A DNA stretch of 64,000 bases from contig CAZLOH010000027.1 of assembly GCA_964561105.1 (NCBI GenBank), positions 8,331 through 72,330 on the forward strand, read 5' to 3'. The stretch comes from JADLHS01 sp964561105. GTDB taxonomy: Bacteria > Verrucomicrobiota > Verrucomicrobiia > Limisphaerales > JADLHS01. A program made the translations under genes and the position numbers. Below are positions 1 to 8,565 of the stretch, piece by piece. The first letter of the stretch is position 1, and the number at the start of each line of letters is the position of its first letter. The notes below the pieces were generated by a model. The model was not told the origin of the DNA, ran no database searches, and saw only the letters and a list, made by a program, of their open reading frames with translations.

Positions 1-174
1 AATGGCAAGATGTGGTTGCATGCGGCCACGCAAAAAAATGTCGCCACGTTGAAGACGCGCGGGGCGGAATTTATCGGGCCGGAGGAAGGGATGTTGTCCT
101 GCGGTTACGAAGGTCTCGGCCGGCTCTGGCCGGTGGAAAGGATCGGGACGCGCGCCCTGGAATTGTTGCGTTGA
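1..174 (+). CDS. coaC: Phosphopantothenoylcysteine decarboxylase-type flavoprotein (C-terminal part)
   Basis: The reading frame is open from the window edge to a TGA at 172-174, giving the last 57 residues of a protein whose start lies outside. The tail carries the pattern MWxHAATQKNVATLKxRG, then FIGPEEGxLSCGYEGxGR, which matches the end of the flavoprotein (HFCD) domain of CoaBC/Dfp. That enzyme decarboxylates 4'-phosphopantothenoylcysteine in coenzyme A synthesis. The protein stops about 15 residues after this motif, so it looks like a stand-alone CoaC and not a CoaC-CoaB fusion. The family call rests on motif recall from a short fragment; another HFCD flavoprotein is possible. Confidence 0.72.
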   Translation, partial: NGKMWLHAATQKNVATLKTRGAEFIGPEEGMLSCGYEGLGRLWPVERIGTRALELLR

Positions 175-201
175 ACGCGGGTCCGCGCCTGTGGCGAGTC
201 T

Positions 202-1824
202 ATGAGAACGGGTCAATGGCAGTGGTTGAAGCGGCTGCCCGCCGTGCTGGTGGCGCCGCGCCGCGAACCGGCCGAATACGCGCAGCGCATCGTCAAGCTG
301 CAGCGGAACATCATTCTCCCGGCCCGGCTGCTCGTGGTCAGCCTTGTCCTCTACCATTTCTACACCTCGCCGTGGCTGGTGGAAGTGGCGGACAACTACG
401 GGGTGGTGTTTGAGACCATTGAAAAATCCTTCACTGGTTACGCCTTGTTTGTGCTGGGCGCGACGACGTTGTTTTACGCGGTTCGCCGGCCTCCGCCCGG
501 TTCGGTGCAATGGTTTTTTTTCGCGGTGGGCCTCGCCGATGGCGTTTTCGTCGGCGGTCTGACGGTGTTGACGGGCGGCTTTGAAAGCACGCTCTATTGG
601 GTGTTTCCCGCGTTGATCGTGCTCAACGCGGTGTCCATCCCGCTGGCCACCCCGCAAATCGTGCTCAATCTGGTGCTCGGGATATTCTTCCTGGGAGCGG
701 GTTGGATCGAGACCCAGGCCCAACCGGAACCGAGTCTCGGCAGTTTTCCGCTCCGCAAGCCACATATCACACCCGACCATCTGACGGATTTGCCGGCCGT
801 CATCAGCTACCTGCAATCCGCGCCGGAGCCGTTGCGCCGGGTCCTGTGGGAAGGATTGGCGGACGACACGCGCCGCGCGGCGACCAACCTGCTCGCCACG
901 CACACCGCCAATCCGGAATTGAAGGCCACGGTGGCCCGGGAGTTGGATCGCGTCCTCTACCCCCGGCAGGTGATCAGTGATCCGACCAGCGCGCCGGAGT
1001 TGCCGGAGACGAGCGCGGCTCCGTATGTCCTGCGGGTCACGGTGTTGGTGTTGCTCACGTTCTGTTGTTTTGGCGTTCAGGCGCTGGCGGCGGCGGAATA
1101 CTACGCCGAGGCGGAACAAAAGGAGTATGCCGTGCGCACCGAACAGCTTCGTTCGGCGGGCCGGCTCGCGGCCGAGGTGGCGCATCAAATCAAGAACCCG
1201 CTGGCCATCATCAATACCGTCACGTTTTCGCTGCAAAAGAATTTCGCCCGAGAGCAACCGGCGGCGGCGGAGCAGATCGAAATCATTCGCGAGGAGGTGG
1301 CCAAGGCGGACCGGATTATCACGCAAGTGATGGGTTACGCGCAATTAAGCGAGGGTCGGGTGCAAAAGCTCAATGTCATAGACGAAATCAACCGCGCCAT
1401 CGAGGAGGTCTTCCCGGTTCGGGTGGCAGCGAAGCCGCGGATTCATCGGGAGTTTGCCGCTGCCCTGCCGCCGCTGTTGATGCAGCAAAAACATTTGGAC
1501 GAGGCGGTGAGCAATCTGTTGCAGAACGCCCGGGACGCCGTCGGGGAACAAGGGAACATCCGCGTGACGGCCCGGGGTTTGCACGACGACTCGGTGGAAA
1601 TCTCCGTGCAAGACGACGGCCCCGGCATTCCGCCGGACAAACTGGAGCGGGTGTTTGAAGCCTATTACACCACCAAACAACGCGGCTCCGGCCTGGGGCT
1701 GGCGGTCGTGAAGCATAACGCCGAACTTTATGGCGGGCGCGTGCGAGTGGAATCGGAGCTTGGAAAAGGGGCCAAATTCACCCTAGTCTTCCCGCCAAAG
1801 GCCTTGATGCCGTCCAGTTCATGA
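202..1824 (+). CDS. Membrane sensor histidine kinase (NtrB/AtoS-like)
   Basis: 540 residues. The N-terminal half has four or five hydrophobic segments, from about residue 35 to 165 and again near 275-295, with a long extracytoplasmic stretch between them. The C-terminal half is a histidine kinase: an H-box AAEVAHQIKNPLAIINT near residue 325, an N-box HLDEAVSNLLQNARDAV, a G1 box DDGPGIPPDKL and a G2 box GSGLGLAVV. It should autophosphorylate on the H-box histidine in response to a membrane or envelope signal and pass phosphate to the response regulator encoded next. The stop codon overlaps the regulator's ATG (ATGA at 1821), so the two are translationally coupled. The signal is unknown. Confidence 0.9.
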   Translation: MRTGQWQWLKRLPAVLVAPRREPAEYAQRIVKLQRNIILPARLLVVSLVLYHFYTSPWLVEVADNYGVVFETIEKSFTGYALFVLGATTLFYAVRRPPPGSVQWFFFAVGLADGVFVGGLTVLTGGFESTLYWVFPALIVLNAVSIPLATPQIVLNLVLGIFFLGAGWIETQAQPEPSLGSFPLRKPHITPDHLTDLPAVISYLQSAPEPLRRVLWEGLADDTRRAATNLLATHTANPELKATVARELDRVLYPRQVISDPTSAPELPETSAAPYVLRVTVLVLLTFCCFGVQALAAAEYYAEAEQKEYAVRTEQLRSAGRLAAEVAHQIKNPLAIINTVTFSLQKNFAREQPAAAEQIEIIREEVAKADRIITQVMGYAQLSEGRVQKLNVIDEINRAIEEVFPVRVAAKPRIHREFAAALPPLLMQQKHLDEAVSNLLQNARDAVGEQGNIRVTARGLHDDSVEISVQDDGPGIPPDKLERVFEAYYTTKQRGSGLGLAVVKHNAELYGGRVRVESELGKGAKFTLVFPPKALMPSSS

Positions 1825-3245
1825 GTGTGCCGTTGCCGCCATTGCTCGTCGTGGATGACGAGAAAAACATGCGTCTCTCGTTGCAAACGCTGCTGGGAGA
1901 TGAGCGTTACGTCGTGCTGGCCGTCGAATCGGCGGAGGCCGGCCTCGCCTTGCTGGCCAAGGAAACGGTCTTCATGGTCATCACCGATGCGCGCCTGGGC
2001 GGGATGAGCGGCTACGACTTTTTGAACAAGGTTCGCAGCCGCTGGCCTGAGCTGCCCGTGTTGATGATCACGGCCTTCGCGACGCCCAAACTGGCGGTGG
2101 AGGCCATCAAAGCCGGTGCGATGGATTACCTGGCCAAGCCGTTTGCGCCCGAGGAATTGCTGCACGCCGTCTCGCGTTGCGCCGAACGGCATCAACTCCT
2201 CCAGGACAACGCCCGCCTGCTGGCCCACGCCAACGAGACTTATCAACTGGATCGGATCGTCGGTGATTCGCCCAAAATGCGGGAGTTGCGACAGTTGATC
2301 CAAACCGTGGCCCCCACCGATGCCCGCTCGCTCATTCTCGGCGAGAGCGGGACCGGCAAGGAACTCGTGGCCGGCGCGATCCACAGCTTGAGTCAGCGCC
2401 GCACGGCTCCGTACGTCCGCATCAACTGTGCGGCCATTCCGGAAACCCTGCTGGAAAGCGAACTGTTCGGCCACGAGCGGGGCGCGTTCACCGGCGCCTT
2501 GAAACAAAAACTGGGCCGCGTCGAGGAAGCCAACGGGGGCACCATCTTTCTCGATGAGATCGCCGACATGAGCCGGCCCTTGCAGGCCAAGCTGCTCCGC
2601 TTTCTCGAAGACGGCACGTTCACCCGGGTGGGCGGCACGCAGGAATTGCGCGTCAACGTCCGGATTGTCGCGGCCACCAACCGGGACATTGTGCAGGCGA
2701 TCGAGACGGACCAGTTCCGGGAGGATTTGTTTCATCGGCTCAATGTGGTGCAGTTCCATCTGCCGCCGTTGCGCGAACGAGACGACGATATTCTGCAACT
2801 GGCCGGGCATTTTCTCAAAAGCTTCAACGGCGCCATGAACAAGAGCGTGAAGCGAATTTCCCGCGGCGCGCAACACGCGCTGCTGGCTCATCGCTGGCCG
2901 GGGAACGTGCGCGAACTGCGCAACGTCATCGAGCGCGCCCTCATTCTGGAAACCACCAGCGAGGTGCAGGCCGCCAACCTGCCGGATTTTCACCTGGAAT
3001 CCCGGCTCACCAAGACCGAGACCCCGGTCGCGGCCGGCGACCGGACGATTGATGAACTGGTCGGCGACTTTGAGCGCAATCTAATCAACACCACGCTGGA
3101 ACAGAGCGGGTTCAACCTCACCAAGTCGGCGGAGAAATTGAAAATCAGCCGGCACGCGCTGCGTTATCGCATGCAGCGATTGAACCTGACCACGGGCGAA
3201 GACGACACGCCCGCGCCGCTGACCAAAGACGCTCCCGGGTCATGA
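1821..3245 (+). CDS. Sigma-54-dependent response regulator (NtrC family)
   Basis: 474 residues in three domains. A receiver domain (about 1-125) has acidic residues VDDE near position 11, the likely phosphoacceptor Asp56 in TDARLGG and the switch lysine in YLAKPF near 106. A sigma-54 AAA+ domain (about 145-370) has Walker A GESGTGKE, the sigma-54 contact loop GAFTGA near 221-226, and Walker B TIFLDE. A Fis-type helix-turn-helix lies near 440-465. Phosphorylated protein should activate sigma-54 promoters. It is partnered with the overlapping kinase upstream. The next gene starts inside its stop codon (ATGA at 3242), so all three are probably co-transcribed. The targets cannot be read from this window. 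Confidence 0.93.
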   Translation: MSVPLPPLLVVDDEKNMRLSLQTLLGDERYVVLAVESAEAGLALLAKETVFMVITDARLGGMSGYDFLNKVRSRWPELPVLMITAFATPKLAVEAIKAGAMDYLAKPFAPEELLHAVSRCAERHQLLQDNARLLAHANETYQLDRIVGDSPKMRELRQLIQTVAPTDARSLILGESGTGKELVAGAIHSLSQRRTAPYVRINCAAIPETLLESELFGHERGAFTGALKQKLGRVEEANGGTIFLDEIADMSRPLQAKLLRFLEDGTFTRVGGTQELRVNVRIVAATNRDIVQAIETDQFREDLFHRLNVVQFHLPPLRERDDDILQLAGHFLKSFNGAMNKSVKRISRGAQHALLAHRWPGNVRELRNVIERALILETTSEVQAANLPDFHLESRLTKTETPVAAGDRTIDELVGDFERNLINTTLEQSGFNLTKSAEKLKISRHALRYRMQRLNLTTGEDDTPAPLTKDAPGS

Positions 3246-3586
3246 AACTTTCCGTCAGCCCGCCGCTGTTCGGCGTCGCGCTCGAGGCGCGCACGCTGGT
3301 GGAATATCTCGTCTATGCCGGCGCCATCATTCTGGTGACAGTGCTGGTCACGCTCTGGCTGATCACGCTCCGGCAACCGCCGTTGAAGAATCCGCAGCGG
3401 CAGCGTCGCCAGCGTTCCTCCCGGCGCGGTCTCGCGGCCTGGTTCAAAAGCGGCACGGACGACGCGAGCGGCAAGCGCCGGAAGCGGCGTTCCCGCCGTC
3501 GGCAAGGGCCGACGTTGGCCGAAACCGGCGGGCTGCCGCCGATTCGCAACCAACCGCCGTCCACGCCGGGCGCCACTCCGCCTTGA
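3242..3586 (+). CDS. Small single-pass membrane protein, unknown function
   Basis: 114 residues and not recognised. One hydrophobic helix (about 20-42, rich in Val/Ile/Leu) is followed by a strongly basic tail with Arg/Lys runs (QRQRRQRSSRR, GKRRKRRSRRR) and a Pro-rich end. This suggests an N-out, C-in anchored protein with a cationic cytoplasmic tail that could contact nucleic acid or phospholipid head groups. Its ATG overlaps the response regulator stop (ATGA), which supports it being a real co-translated member of the kinase/regulator operon. It may act with the two-component system or with the hpnD gene that follows. Confidence 0.65.
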   Translation: MKLSVSPPLFGVALEARTLVEYLVYAGAIILVTVLVTLWLITLRQPPLKNPQRQRRQRSSRRGLAAWFKSGTDDASGKRRKRRSRRRQGPTLAETGGLPPIRNQPPSTPGATPP

Positions 3587-3591
3587 CCGCC

Positions 3592-4461
3592 ATGCAGCAA
3601 AGTCAGGCGATCACCCGTAAAAGCGCCTCCAACCTTGCGTTGGCCTTCGTCCTGTTGCCCAAGGCCAAACGCGATGCCATGGCGGCGCTTTACGCCTTCT
3701 GCCGCGAAGTGGACGATGTGGCCGACGAAGAAACCGCGTCCGTTGAGAAACGTCGCGCCGGCCTGGCTGCCTGGCGGACGGATGTGCAGCGCGCCGGAAA
3801 CGGCGGCACGCCGGAGTTTCCCGTCAATCGCGAGCTGCAACCGGTCATCCGTGATTTCAAATTGCGCTTTGAACTCTTCGACGAGTTGATCAAGGGGTGC
3901 GAAATGGACCTGGAAACCACGCGCTACGAAACCTACGAGGCGCTCGATTGCTACTGTTATCGCGTTGCGTCCGTGGTCGGTCTGCTGAGCATCGAGATTT
4001 TTGGCTACCACAATCCCGGGTGCCGCGAGTACGCCGTCCAACTGGGCAAGGCGCTTCAACTCACCAATATTTTGCGCGACGTGCGCGCGGATGCCGAGCG
4101 CGGCCGCATTTATCTGCCTCGCGCGGAACTCGCGCGGTTCAACGTGGCCGAAGCGGAGATTTTGCGACACGAGTACTCGGAACGCTTTGCCCGCCTCGCC
4201 GCCAGCGTGGCCGCGCGCGCGCGCGATCACTACCGGCGCGCCCGCGAAACGCTGCCGGCGGAGGACCGCCGGGCCATGGTGGCCGCCGAATTGATGGGCT
4301 CGGTCTATTGGCGGTTGCTGCGCAAGCTCGAAACCCGGCAATTCAGGGTGCTGGGACCGGAGCCGACCCGGTTGAGCAAACCGCACAAGCTCGCGTTGAT
4401 CTTCCAGGCTTGGATCCGGTTCGCTGCCGGCGCGGTGACGCCCAACTATGGCACGCCCTGA
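3592..4461 (+). CDS. hpnD: Squalene/phytoene synthase family, HpnD-like (presqualene diphosphate synthase)
   Basis: 289 residues from the ATG at 3592; a TTG at 3583 inside the previous stop is an alternative start. Both Asp-rich motifs of the head-to-head prenyl synthase fold are present: REVDDVADE near residue 38 and NILRDVRADAERGR near 160, which bind diphosphates through magnesium. The motif spacing and the opening ALAFVLLPKAKRDAM fit HpnD, which joins two farnesyl diphosphates to presqualene diphosphate in the HpnCDE route to squalene and hopanoids. No hpnC or hpnE is in the window. A related nucleoside phosphorylase that may act on hopanoids lies convergent downstream. A phytoene synthase remains possible. 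Confidence 0.82.
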   Translation: MQQSQAITRKSASNLALAFVLLPKAKRDAMAALYAFCREVDDVADEETASVEKRRAGLAAWRTDVQRAGNGGTPEFPVNRELQPVIRDFKLRFELFDELIKGCEMDLETTRYETYEALDCYCYRVASVVGLLSIEIFGYHNPGCREYAVQLGKALQLTNILRDVRADAERGRIYLPRAELARFNVAEAEILRHEYSERFARLAASVAARARDHYRRARETLPAEDRRAMVAAELMGSVYWRLLRKLETRQFRVLGPEPTRLSKPHKLALIFQAWIRFAAGAVTPNYGTP

Positions 4462-4491
4462 CGCCAGCCGCCGCGTTCCGGGTCGGGTCGC

Positions 4492-5136
4492 CTACCGCAG
4501 ACCGATGACTTGCGCCAGCACGGCCGCCAGCCTTTCGGCGGCGAGGCCGGTGTTTTTCTGCAAGCGCAGGAGCGCGGGGAGCTTTCCCGGCGACCGGGCG
4601 ATGGCCCACGCCAGTTTTCCGTAATCCAGGCTCAAGTCGGATTTGCTCAATTGGTTGAAGTCGAGCGGCAAATCTTCGTTCGCCGCATCGGAGATCACGC
4701 GCACGGTAGCACACGGAATCTTCCGTTCGCGACAAAGGTCCTGGATCACCTCCGATTCCATCTCCACCGCGTCCGCCGAGGTCGCCTGACGCAGGTTGGA
4801 TTTCTCCTGGGCCGTCGTTGCGATTCGGGGCGCGCAGAAAAATTTTCCAAGACTTGCGTTCGCGGTCAGGAGCTTCGCGGTCAGGTCGGGATCAGACGTG
4901 GTGAAAAGCACATCGCCCACCGTTGGCGCGGGGTTCAACCCTCCGGCAAACCCGCAAGTGAACACCCGGGCCGGAGTTAGTTGTTCGAGTTGGGCGAGGA
5001 ATGTCCGTCGGGCGTTGACGCGGCCGATGCCGGTCAGGAGCAGATTCACTCCCGCTCGATTTCCGGCCAGCCGCCGAAACGCCCTGGCCTCCTCCGGCAG
5101 CGCAAAGCAAACGAGGGTTGGGGCGACTCCGGGCAT
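4492..5136 (-). CDS. Nucleoside phosphorylase family protein (HpnG/MqnB-like)
   Basis: 214 residues of the PNP/MTA-SAH nucleosidase fold. The sequence opens with a short beta strand and a Glu-containing turn (VCFALPEEARAF), has the glycine-rich GIGRVNA and GFAGGLNP segments, and carries the purine-site motif ADAVEMESE followed by VISDAAN. Members cleave nucleosides; the hopanoid-linked branch (HpnG) removes adenine from adenosylhopane and the MqnB branch hydrolyses futalosine. Lying 30 bases from a convergent hpnD favours the hopanoid role, but this is inference. It is separated by three bases from ispE upstream on the same strand, so it is probably co-transcribed with isoprenoid synthesis. 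Confidence 0.68.
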   Translation of the reverse strand: MPGVAPTLVCFALPEEARAFRRLAGNRAGVNLLLTGIGRVNARRTFLAQLEQLTPARVFTCGFAGGLNPAPTVGDVLFTTSDPDLTAKLLTANASLGKFFCAPRIATTAQEKSNLRQATSADAVEMESEVIQDLCRERKIPCATVRVISDAANEDLPLDFNQLSKSDLSLDYGKLAWAIARSPGKLPALLRLQKNTGLAAERLAAVLAQVIGLR

Positions 5137-5139
5137 TGG

Positions 5140-6030
5140 TCAAGCGCCTCCAGACGACAACGGCACGATGGCCGTCCAGCAACGGTCGCCAAACTGTGGC
5201 CGAAACTGCTCCCGGGCCGTCTCGGCTTCCGACTGCTCGCGAAAAATTGCAAAGGTCGTCGAGCCGCTGCCGGACATGAGCGTGACTGCGGCACCGTGCG
5301 CGCGCAGAAAATTCTGGTAGAGCGCCAGCACGGGGTACTTCTCCAGCGCCGGCGCTTCGAGAGAATTGTAGAATTCCCGGCCGGCGGCGGTGAGATCGGT
5401 TGATTGCAGCAACGAAATCAACTGGCGGGCGCGACCGGGCCGGCCGTTCAGCGCGGCGGGAAAGCGCGCGAGATTTTTATAGGCCCAGGGGGTCGAGATG
5501 CCAAAGCCGGGATGGATGAGCAGGAGGCTCGTGCCGCGCAAGGCGGGGAAACCCGCCAGCGGTTCGATCTGCTCGCCGCGACCGGACGCAAGCGCGGGTT
5601 GCTTCTGAAGGAAGAAATTCACGTCCGACCCCAAAGTCGCTGCGAGGGGGTGCAGTTGTTCGGTTGTGAGCGGCGACCCGAACAATTCATTCAAGCCGAG
5701 CAATGTGGTGGCCGCGTTGCCGCTGCCGCCACCCAGTCCAGCCGCCAGCGGGATGTGCTTGCTCAGATGGATGCGCACGCCATCGGCGATCCGCGCGGCT
5801 TCGAGAAAAGTCGTGGCGGCGCGGTGAACGAGATTGGTTGCGTCGGTCGGGAGAACGGGATTATCGCAAGTCAATTCCAGCTCTGTTCCGACACGCGCGA
5901 ACGACAATTGGTCACAGAGATTGACCGGCTGAAACACGGATTCCAGATCATGAAACCCATCGGGGCGGCGGCCCAGGATGTTCAGGAGCAGATTGACCTT
6001 GCAGGGCGAATCTTTGGTCAGCGTTGTCAT
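5140..6030 (-). CDS. ispE: 4-diphosphocytidyl-2-C-methyl-D-erythritol kinase
   Basis: 296 residues of the GHMP kinase superfamily. The opening SPCKVNLLLNILGRRPDGFH is typical of IspE, the ATP loop IPLAAGLGGGSGNAA lies near residue 92-106, and the C-terminal motif MSGSGSTTFAIF is the usual GHMP glycine-rich motif. The enzyme phosphorylates CDP-methylerythritol in the MEP isoprenoid pathway, supplying precursors for the nearby HpnD. The ATG at 6028-6030 is the only plausible start for the conserved N-terminus. The phosphorylase gene follows three bases downstream. Confidence 0.95.
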   Translation of the reverse strand: MTTLTKDSPCKVNLLLNILGRRPDGFHDLESVFQPVNLCDQLSFARVGTELELTCDNPVLPTDATNLVHRAATTFLEAARIADGVRIHLSKHIPLAAGLGGGSGNAATTLLGLNELFGSPLTTEQLHPLAATLGSDVNFFLQKQPALASGRGEQIEPLAGFPALRGTSLLLIHPGFGISTPWAYKNLARFPAALNGRPGRARQLISLLQSTDLTAAGREFYNSLEAPALEKYPVLALYQNFLRAHGAAVTLMSGSGSTTFAIFREQSEAETAREQFRPQFGDRCWTAIVPLSSGGA

Positions 6031-6070
6031 GGGCGTCGGTTATTAAGCACAAACGCGGCGAAATGACACG

Positions 6071-6102
6071 AAAAGAAAACGCGCCAACCGAAGTTGGCGC
6101 GT
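6071..6102 (-). terminator. Intrinsic terminator with UUCG tetraloop
   Basis: A perfect 10-bp stem (6079-6088 with 6093-6102) closes a four-base loop that reads TTCG on the minus strand. It is followed on that strand by TTTTCTTTT. It sits just after the stop of the small lipoprotein gene at 6124, so it ends that transcript before ispE. Confidence 0.85.
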
Positions 6103-6123
6103 GGCGGAAAAGTGAGCCGGCCG

Positions 6124-6564
6124 TTATTGATCGAAGACGTGGAACGTGCCGCCCGGGATGAACGCTCCGACCGTGCCTCCGGAGAAACCCAGCGATTCAT
6201 CATTGTGGAAAATCGGCTGATCCGGCAGGCCGGGGTTCAAGCCGTCAGGATAGATCGGCGTGGGGGAGAGATAATCGGTAAAGATCGGATCATAGGTCGG
6301 GAACGGGAACGTGAGAATCTCGTAGATGCCGACTCCGGTTCGAGCCATCGTTTTGGTAAAGCCTCGAACCATGCCGGTATGCAAATTGGCGTTCGGCGAG
6401 GGAAACATCATGGTTTGCTGCACACTGCGCCGCCAGTCCGCCAAGCGGATGGGTTCCAGCGAATTATTCACGCCGCGGCCGAGCTTGTTTTGCGCGCCCG
6501 CACAACCGCCCGCCACCACGGCGACCGCCAGGAGCGCACCCAGGATTAAAAAGTTTTTGACCAT
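6124..6564 (-). CDS. Small exosortase-associated lipoprotein (TIGR04073-like)
   Basis: 146 residues. A hydrophobic signal (NFLILGALLAVAVVAGGC) ends in a lipobox-like AGGC, so the mature protein should be lipidated at Cys20 or so. The next segment KLGRGVNNSLEPIRLADW, a central GMVRGFTKTMARTGVGIYE and a C-terminal acid/aromatic region match my recollection of the TIGR04073 family, small proteins that co-occur with exosortases in Verrucomicrobia. Its biochemical role is not known. The gene is monocistronic, ending at a strong terminator. No exosortase is in the window, though other accessory genes of that type lie at 10.3-12.3 kb. Confidence 0.6.
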   Translation of the reverse strand: MVKNFLILGALLAVAVVAGGCAGAQNKLGRGVNNSLEPIRLADWRRSVQQTMMFPSPNANLHTGMVRGFTKTMARTGVGIYEILTFPFPTYDPIFTDYLSPTPIYPDGLNPGLPDQPIFHNDESLGFSGGTVGAFIPGGTFHVFDQ

Positions 6565-6627
6565 AAATTGTGTAGTTGCTTGCCGCAGATTACCGCGCAG
6601 CCCGGGGATGTAAAGCGCGATTTTCTG

Positions 6628-6873
6628 CTATTGCCGTTCGTATTCCCCTTTGCCCAGCCGCTTGAGCACGGTGAACCCCGCCTTCTTCGCGTCGGTGACT
6701 GACAACGGCTTGAGTTTGGAGGGGGAACTGAAGGTGGAGATGACCTTGCGCACCGGCTTTTTGCAGGCCGGGCAATGCGTGAGCGGCTTGGCGGACAGCG
6801 GACGGTTGAGCGTGAATTTTCCGCCGCATACCACACAATGGCCGTCGCACAGTTCGTATTCGTAAATAGGCAT
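6628..6873 (-). CDS. FmdB-type zinc-ribbon protein
   Basis: 81 residues from the ATG at 6871-6873, chosen because the family begins MPIYEYEL. Two CxxC pairs (CVVC near residue 13 and CPAC near 37) form the putative regulatory FmdB zinc ribbon, and the tail is a Ser/Lys-rich linker. The family is widespread and its function unknown; some members were proposed as regulators. The longer upstream reading frame has no family similarity and runs over the divergent YacP-like gene's promoter region, so I do not use it. A short hydrophilic C-terminus follows the ribbon. Confidence 0.8.
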   Translation of the reverse strand: MPIYEYELCDGHCVVCGGKFTLNRPLSAKPLTHCPACKKPVRKVISTFSSPSKLKPLSVTDAKKAGFTVLKRLGKGEYERQ

Positions 6874-6967
6874 GATCGAAATCGCACGTCGCTGGCCCAA
6901 AATCCAATGTCCCGCCGCTCCTGTCAATTTGCGTTTCCCTGACCCGGCCGCCGGACTAAGCTGCGTC

Positions 6968-7438
6968 ATGGCGCTCGTGCGAATCCTGGTTGACGGTTAC
7001 AGCCTGCTCCATAACTGGCCGGAGTTGGCGCCGGGCCGGGCGCGCCATTCTGCCGCGGCCCGTGCCGAGCTGGTGCATGTCCTCACCCAATATCACGATG
7101 CCACCGGCCTGCCGCTGACCATCTTCTTCGACGGCAGCGGCGCTCCGGCCGGGGTCGCCAAACACGAATCCTCCGGCGGCGTGGAAATTTTATTCTCCAA
7201 GGCCGGCCAGACCGCCGACGACATGATCGAACGAGCCACGCATCGTTTCCAGGCTTACGGCGAGGTGCTGGTGGTGACGGACGATCACGCCGAACGGGAC
7301 ACCGTCACGGGTTTGGGCGGGCTGACCTCCTCCTGCCTGAATTTCATTTCCACGGTTGAGGGCGCGCTGGCTGGGTTTGCCGACGACTTGAAAGAATACA
7401 ACCAAACCGAGCGCCGCCGCTTCAATCAGCGCCGATGA
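6968..7438 (+). CDS. YacP-like NYN-domain ribonuclease
   Basis: 156 residues from the ATG at 6968, where the fold begins (MALVRILVDGYSLLHNW). The NYN (PIN-like) signature is visible: the Asp of LVDGY, the mid-protein TIFFDGSG, the acidic TADDMIERA, and LVVTDDHAERD, which together supply the metal-binding acidic residues. In Bacillus the YacP/Rae1 relatives cut mRNA on the ribosome; that role here is inference. The stop overlaps the ATG of the next gene (ATGA at 7435), so the two are coupled. A longer frame begins at 6872 but adds only non-conserved residues. Confidence 0.83.
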   Translation: MALVRILVDGYSLLHNWPELAPGRARHSAAARAELVHVLTQYHDATGLPLTIFFDGSGAPAGVAKHESSGGVEILFSKAGQTADDMIERATHRFQAYGEVLVVTDDHAERDTVTGLGGLTSSCLNFISTVEGALAGFADDLKEYNQTERRRFNQRR

Positions 7439-8472
7439 TATTTCCCACTTCACTGAAGCAAACCAAAGTTGCCGTATGCCTGAGCCTGAGCTTGTTGGCG
7501 TTCTGGGACGCCGCGCCCGCCCAGGATCCGGCAGCGACGCGAACCCACGAGCCGTCATCTGACCGGTTTCTGCTGGTGGTCGAAACCTCGGCCGACATGC
7601 AGCCGCGCGTGACGAACGCCCTGCAAACGGTTGGCCGTCTGTTTGCGGATGGCTTGAACGGACAATTGCACGCGGGCGGCACCATCGGACTTTGGACCTA
7701 TGACCGTGAACTCCACACCGGCAAGTTCCCTCTGCAACACTGGTCGCCGACGAACCAGCAGGACATTGCCCAGGCCATTACTCAGTTTCTCGAACAACAA
7801 ACTTACGACCAGCCGTCCCGTTGGGCACCGGTGGTGGTGGCGATCACCAACGTCGCCGCGCGTTCGGACCGAATCACCGTGTTGCTCCTCTCGGCTGGCG
7901 GCGCCGCGCCCGCTGGCATGCCCTTCGCCGCGCAAATAGCCGACGCCTACAAACACAACGCCGCGACACAGCAAGAACGAGCCATGCCGTTCGTCACCAT
8001 CTGGCGTGCGGTGCGTGGAACCTTCACTGGATTCACGGTCAGCACGCCGCCGGAACCGGTCGTCTTTCCGACCTACACCACGAATCCGATCGTCGCCAGT
8101 CCACCGGCACCAGACTTGATTGTCATCGGTCACGATTCGCCGCCGCCAACCAATCCACCCGTCGTAACGAACGTCGCTGCCCCAGCTGCGACTCATGCGA
8201 ACGAGGTGGTCGCCACGGTCACCAATTCGCCCCCCATTGTTTCTAATGGGGCGACCGTTTCCGTGGCGAAGACAAACCGGGCATCCGCTCCGCCAGACGA
8301 ATCACCGGTCATTCCCAAGCCGCACGAAAGCAAACTTCCATTGATTCTCATCCTGGCCGGAGTTGTTGTCGCGATGGCTGTGCTGGTGGCCTTCTGCTTG
8401 GCGCGGTTGCAACGTTCTCGAGTTGCGCGCGCGAGTCTCATCACCCGCACGATGAATTCTGACAAGAAGTAG
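7435..8472 (+). CDS. Secreted/anchored VWA-like protein, unknown function
   Basis: 345 residues. A signal peptide (about 1-30, ending AAPAQ) is followed by a domain about 40-200 with the layout of a von Willebrand factor A fold (FLLVVETSADMQPRV, a DxSxS-like first strand without a perfect MIDAS; later GGTIGLWTY, DRITVLLLSAGG). A Pro/Thr/Asn-rich linker (about 215-295) leads to a C-terminal membrane helix (LPLILILAGVVVAMAVLVA) and a basic tail. It is likely a membrane-tethered periplasmic protein. The degraded metal site suggests a scaffold rather than a metal-dependent adhesion domain. It is translationally coupled to the NYN nuclease gene, which gives no clear functional clue. Confidence 0.6.
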   Translation: MIFPTSLKQTKVAVCLSLSLLAFWDAAPAQDPAATRTHEPSSDRFLLVVETSADMQPRVTNALQTVGRLFADGLNGQLHAGGTIGLWTYDRELHTGKFPLQHWSPTNQQDIAQAITQFLEQQTYDQPSRWAPVVVAITNVAARSDRITVLLLSAGGAAPAGMPFAAQIADAYKHNAATQQERAMPFVTIWRAVRGTFTGFTVSTPPEPVVFPTYTTNPIVASPPAPDLIVIGHDSPPPTNPPVVTNVAAPAATHANEVVATVTNSPPIVSNGATVSVAKTNRASAPPDESPVIPKPHESKLPLILILAGVVVAMAVLVAFCLARLQRSRVARASLITRTMNSDKK

Positions 8473-8565
8473 TCTCACCGAAGGTTTCGCTTGGTATGAC
8501 GAAAAATTTTGCGGCCACAAACTCGACCGCGAGATGCTGAACATCCTGTTCTGGGATTGAAGCGG

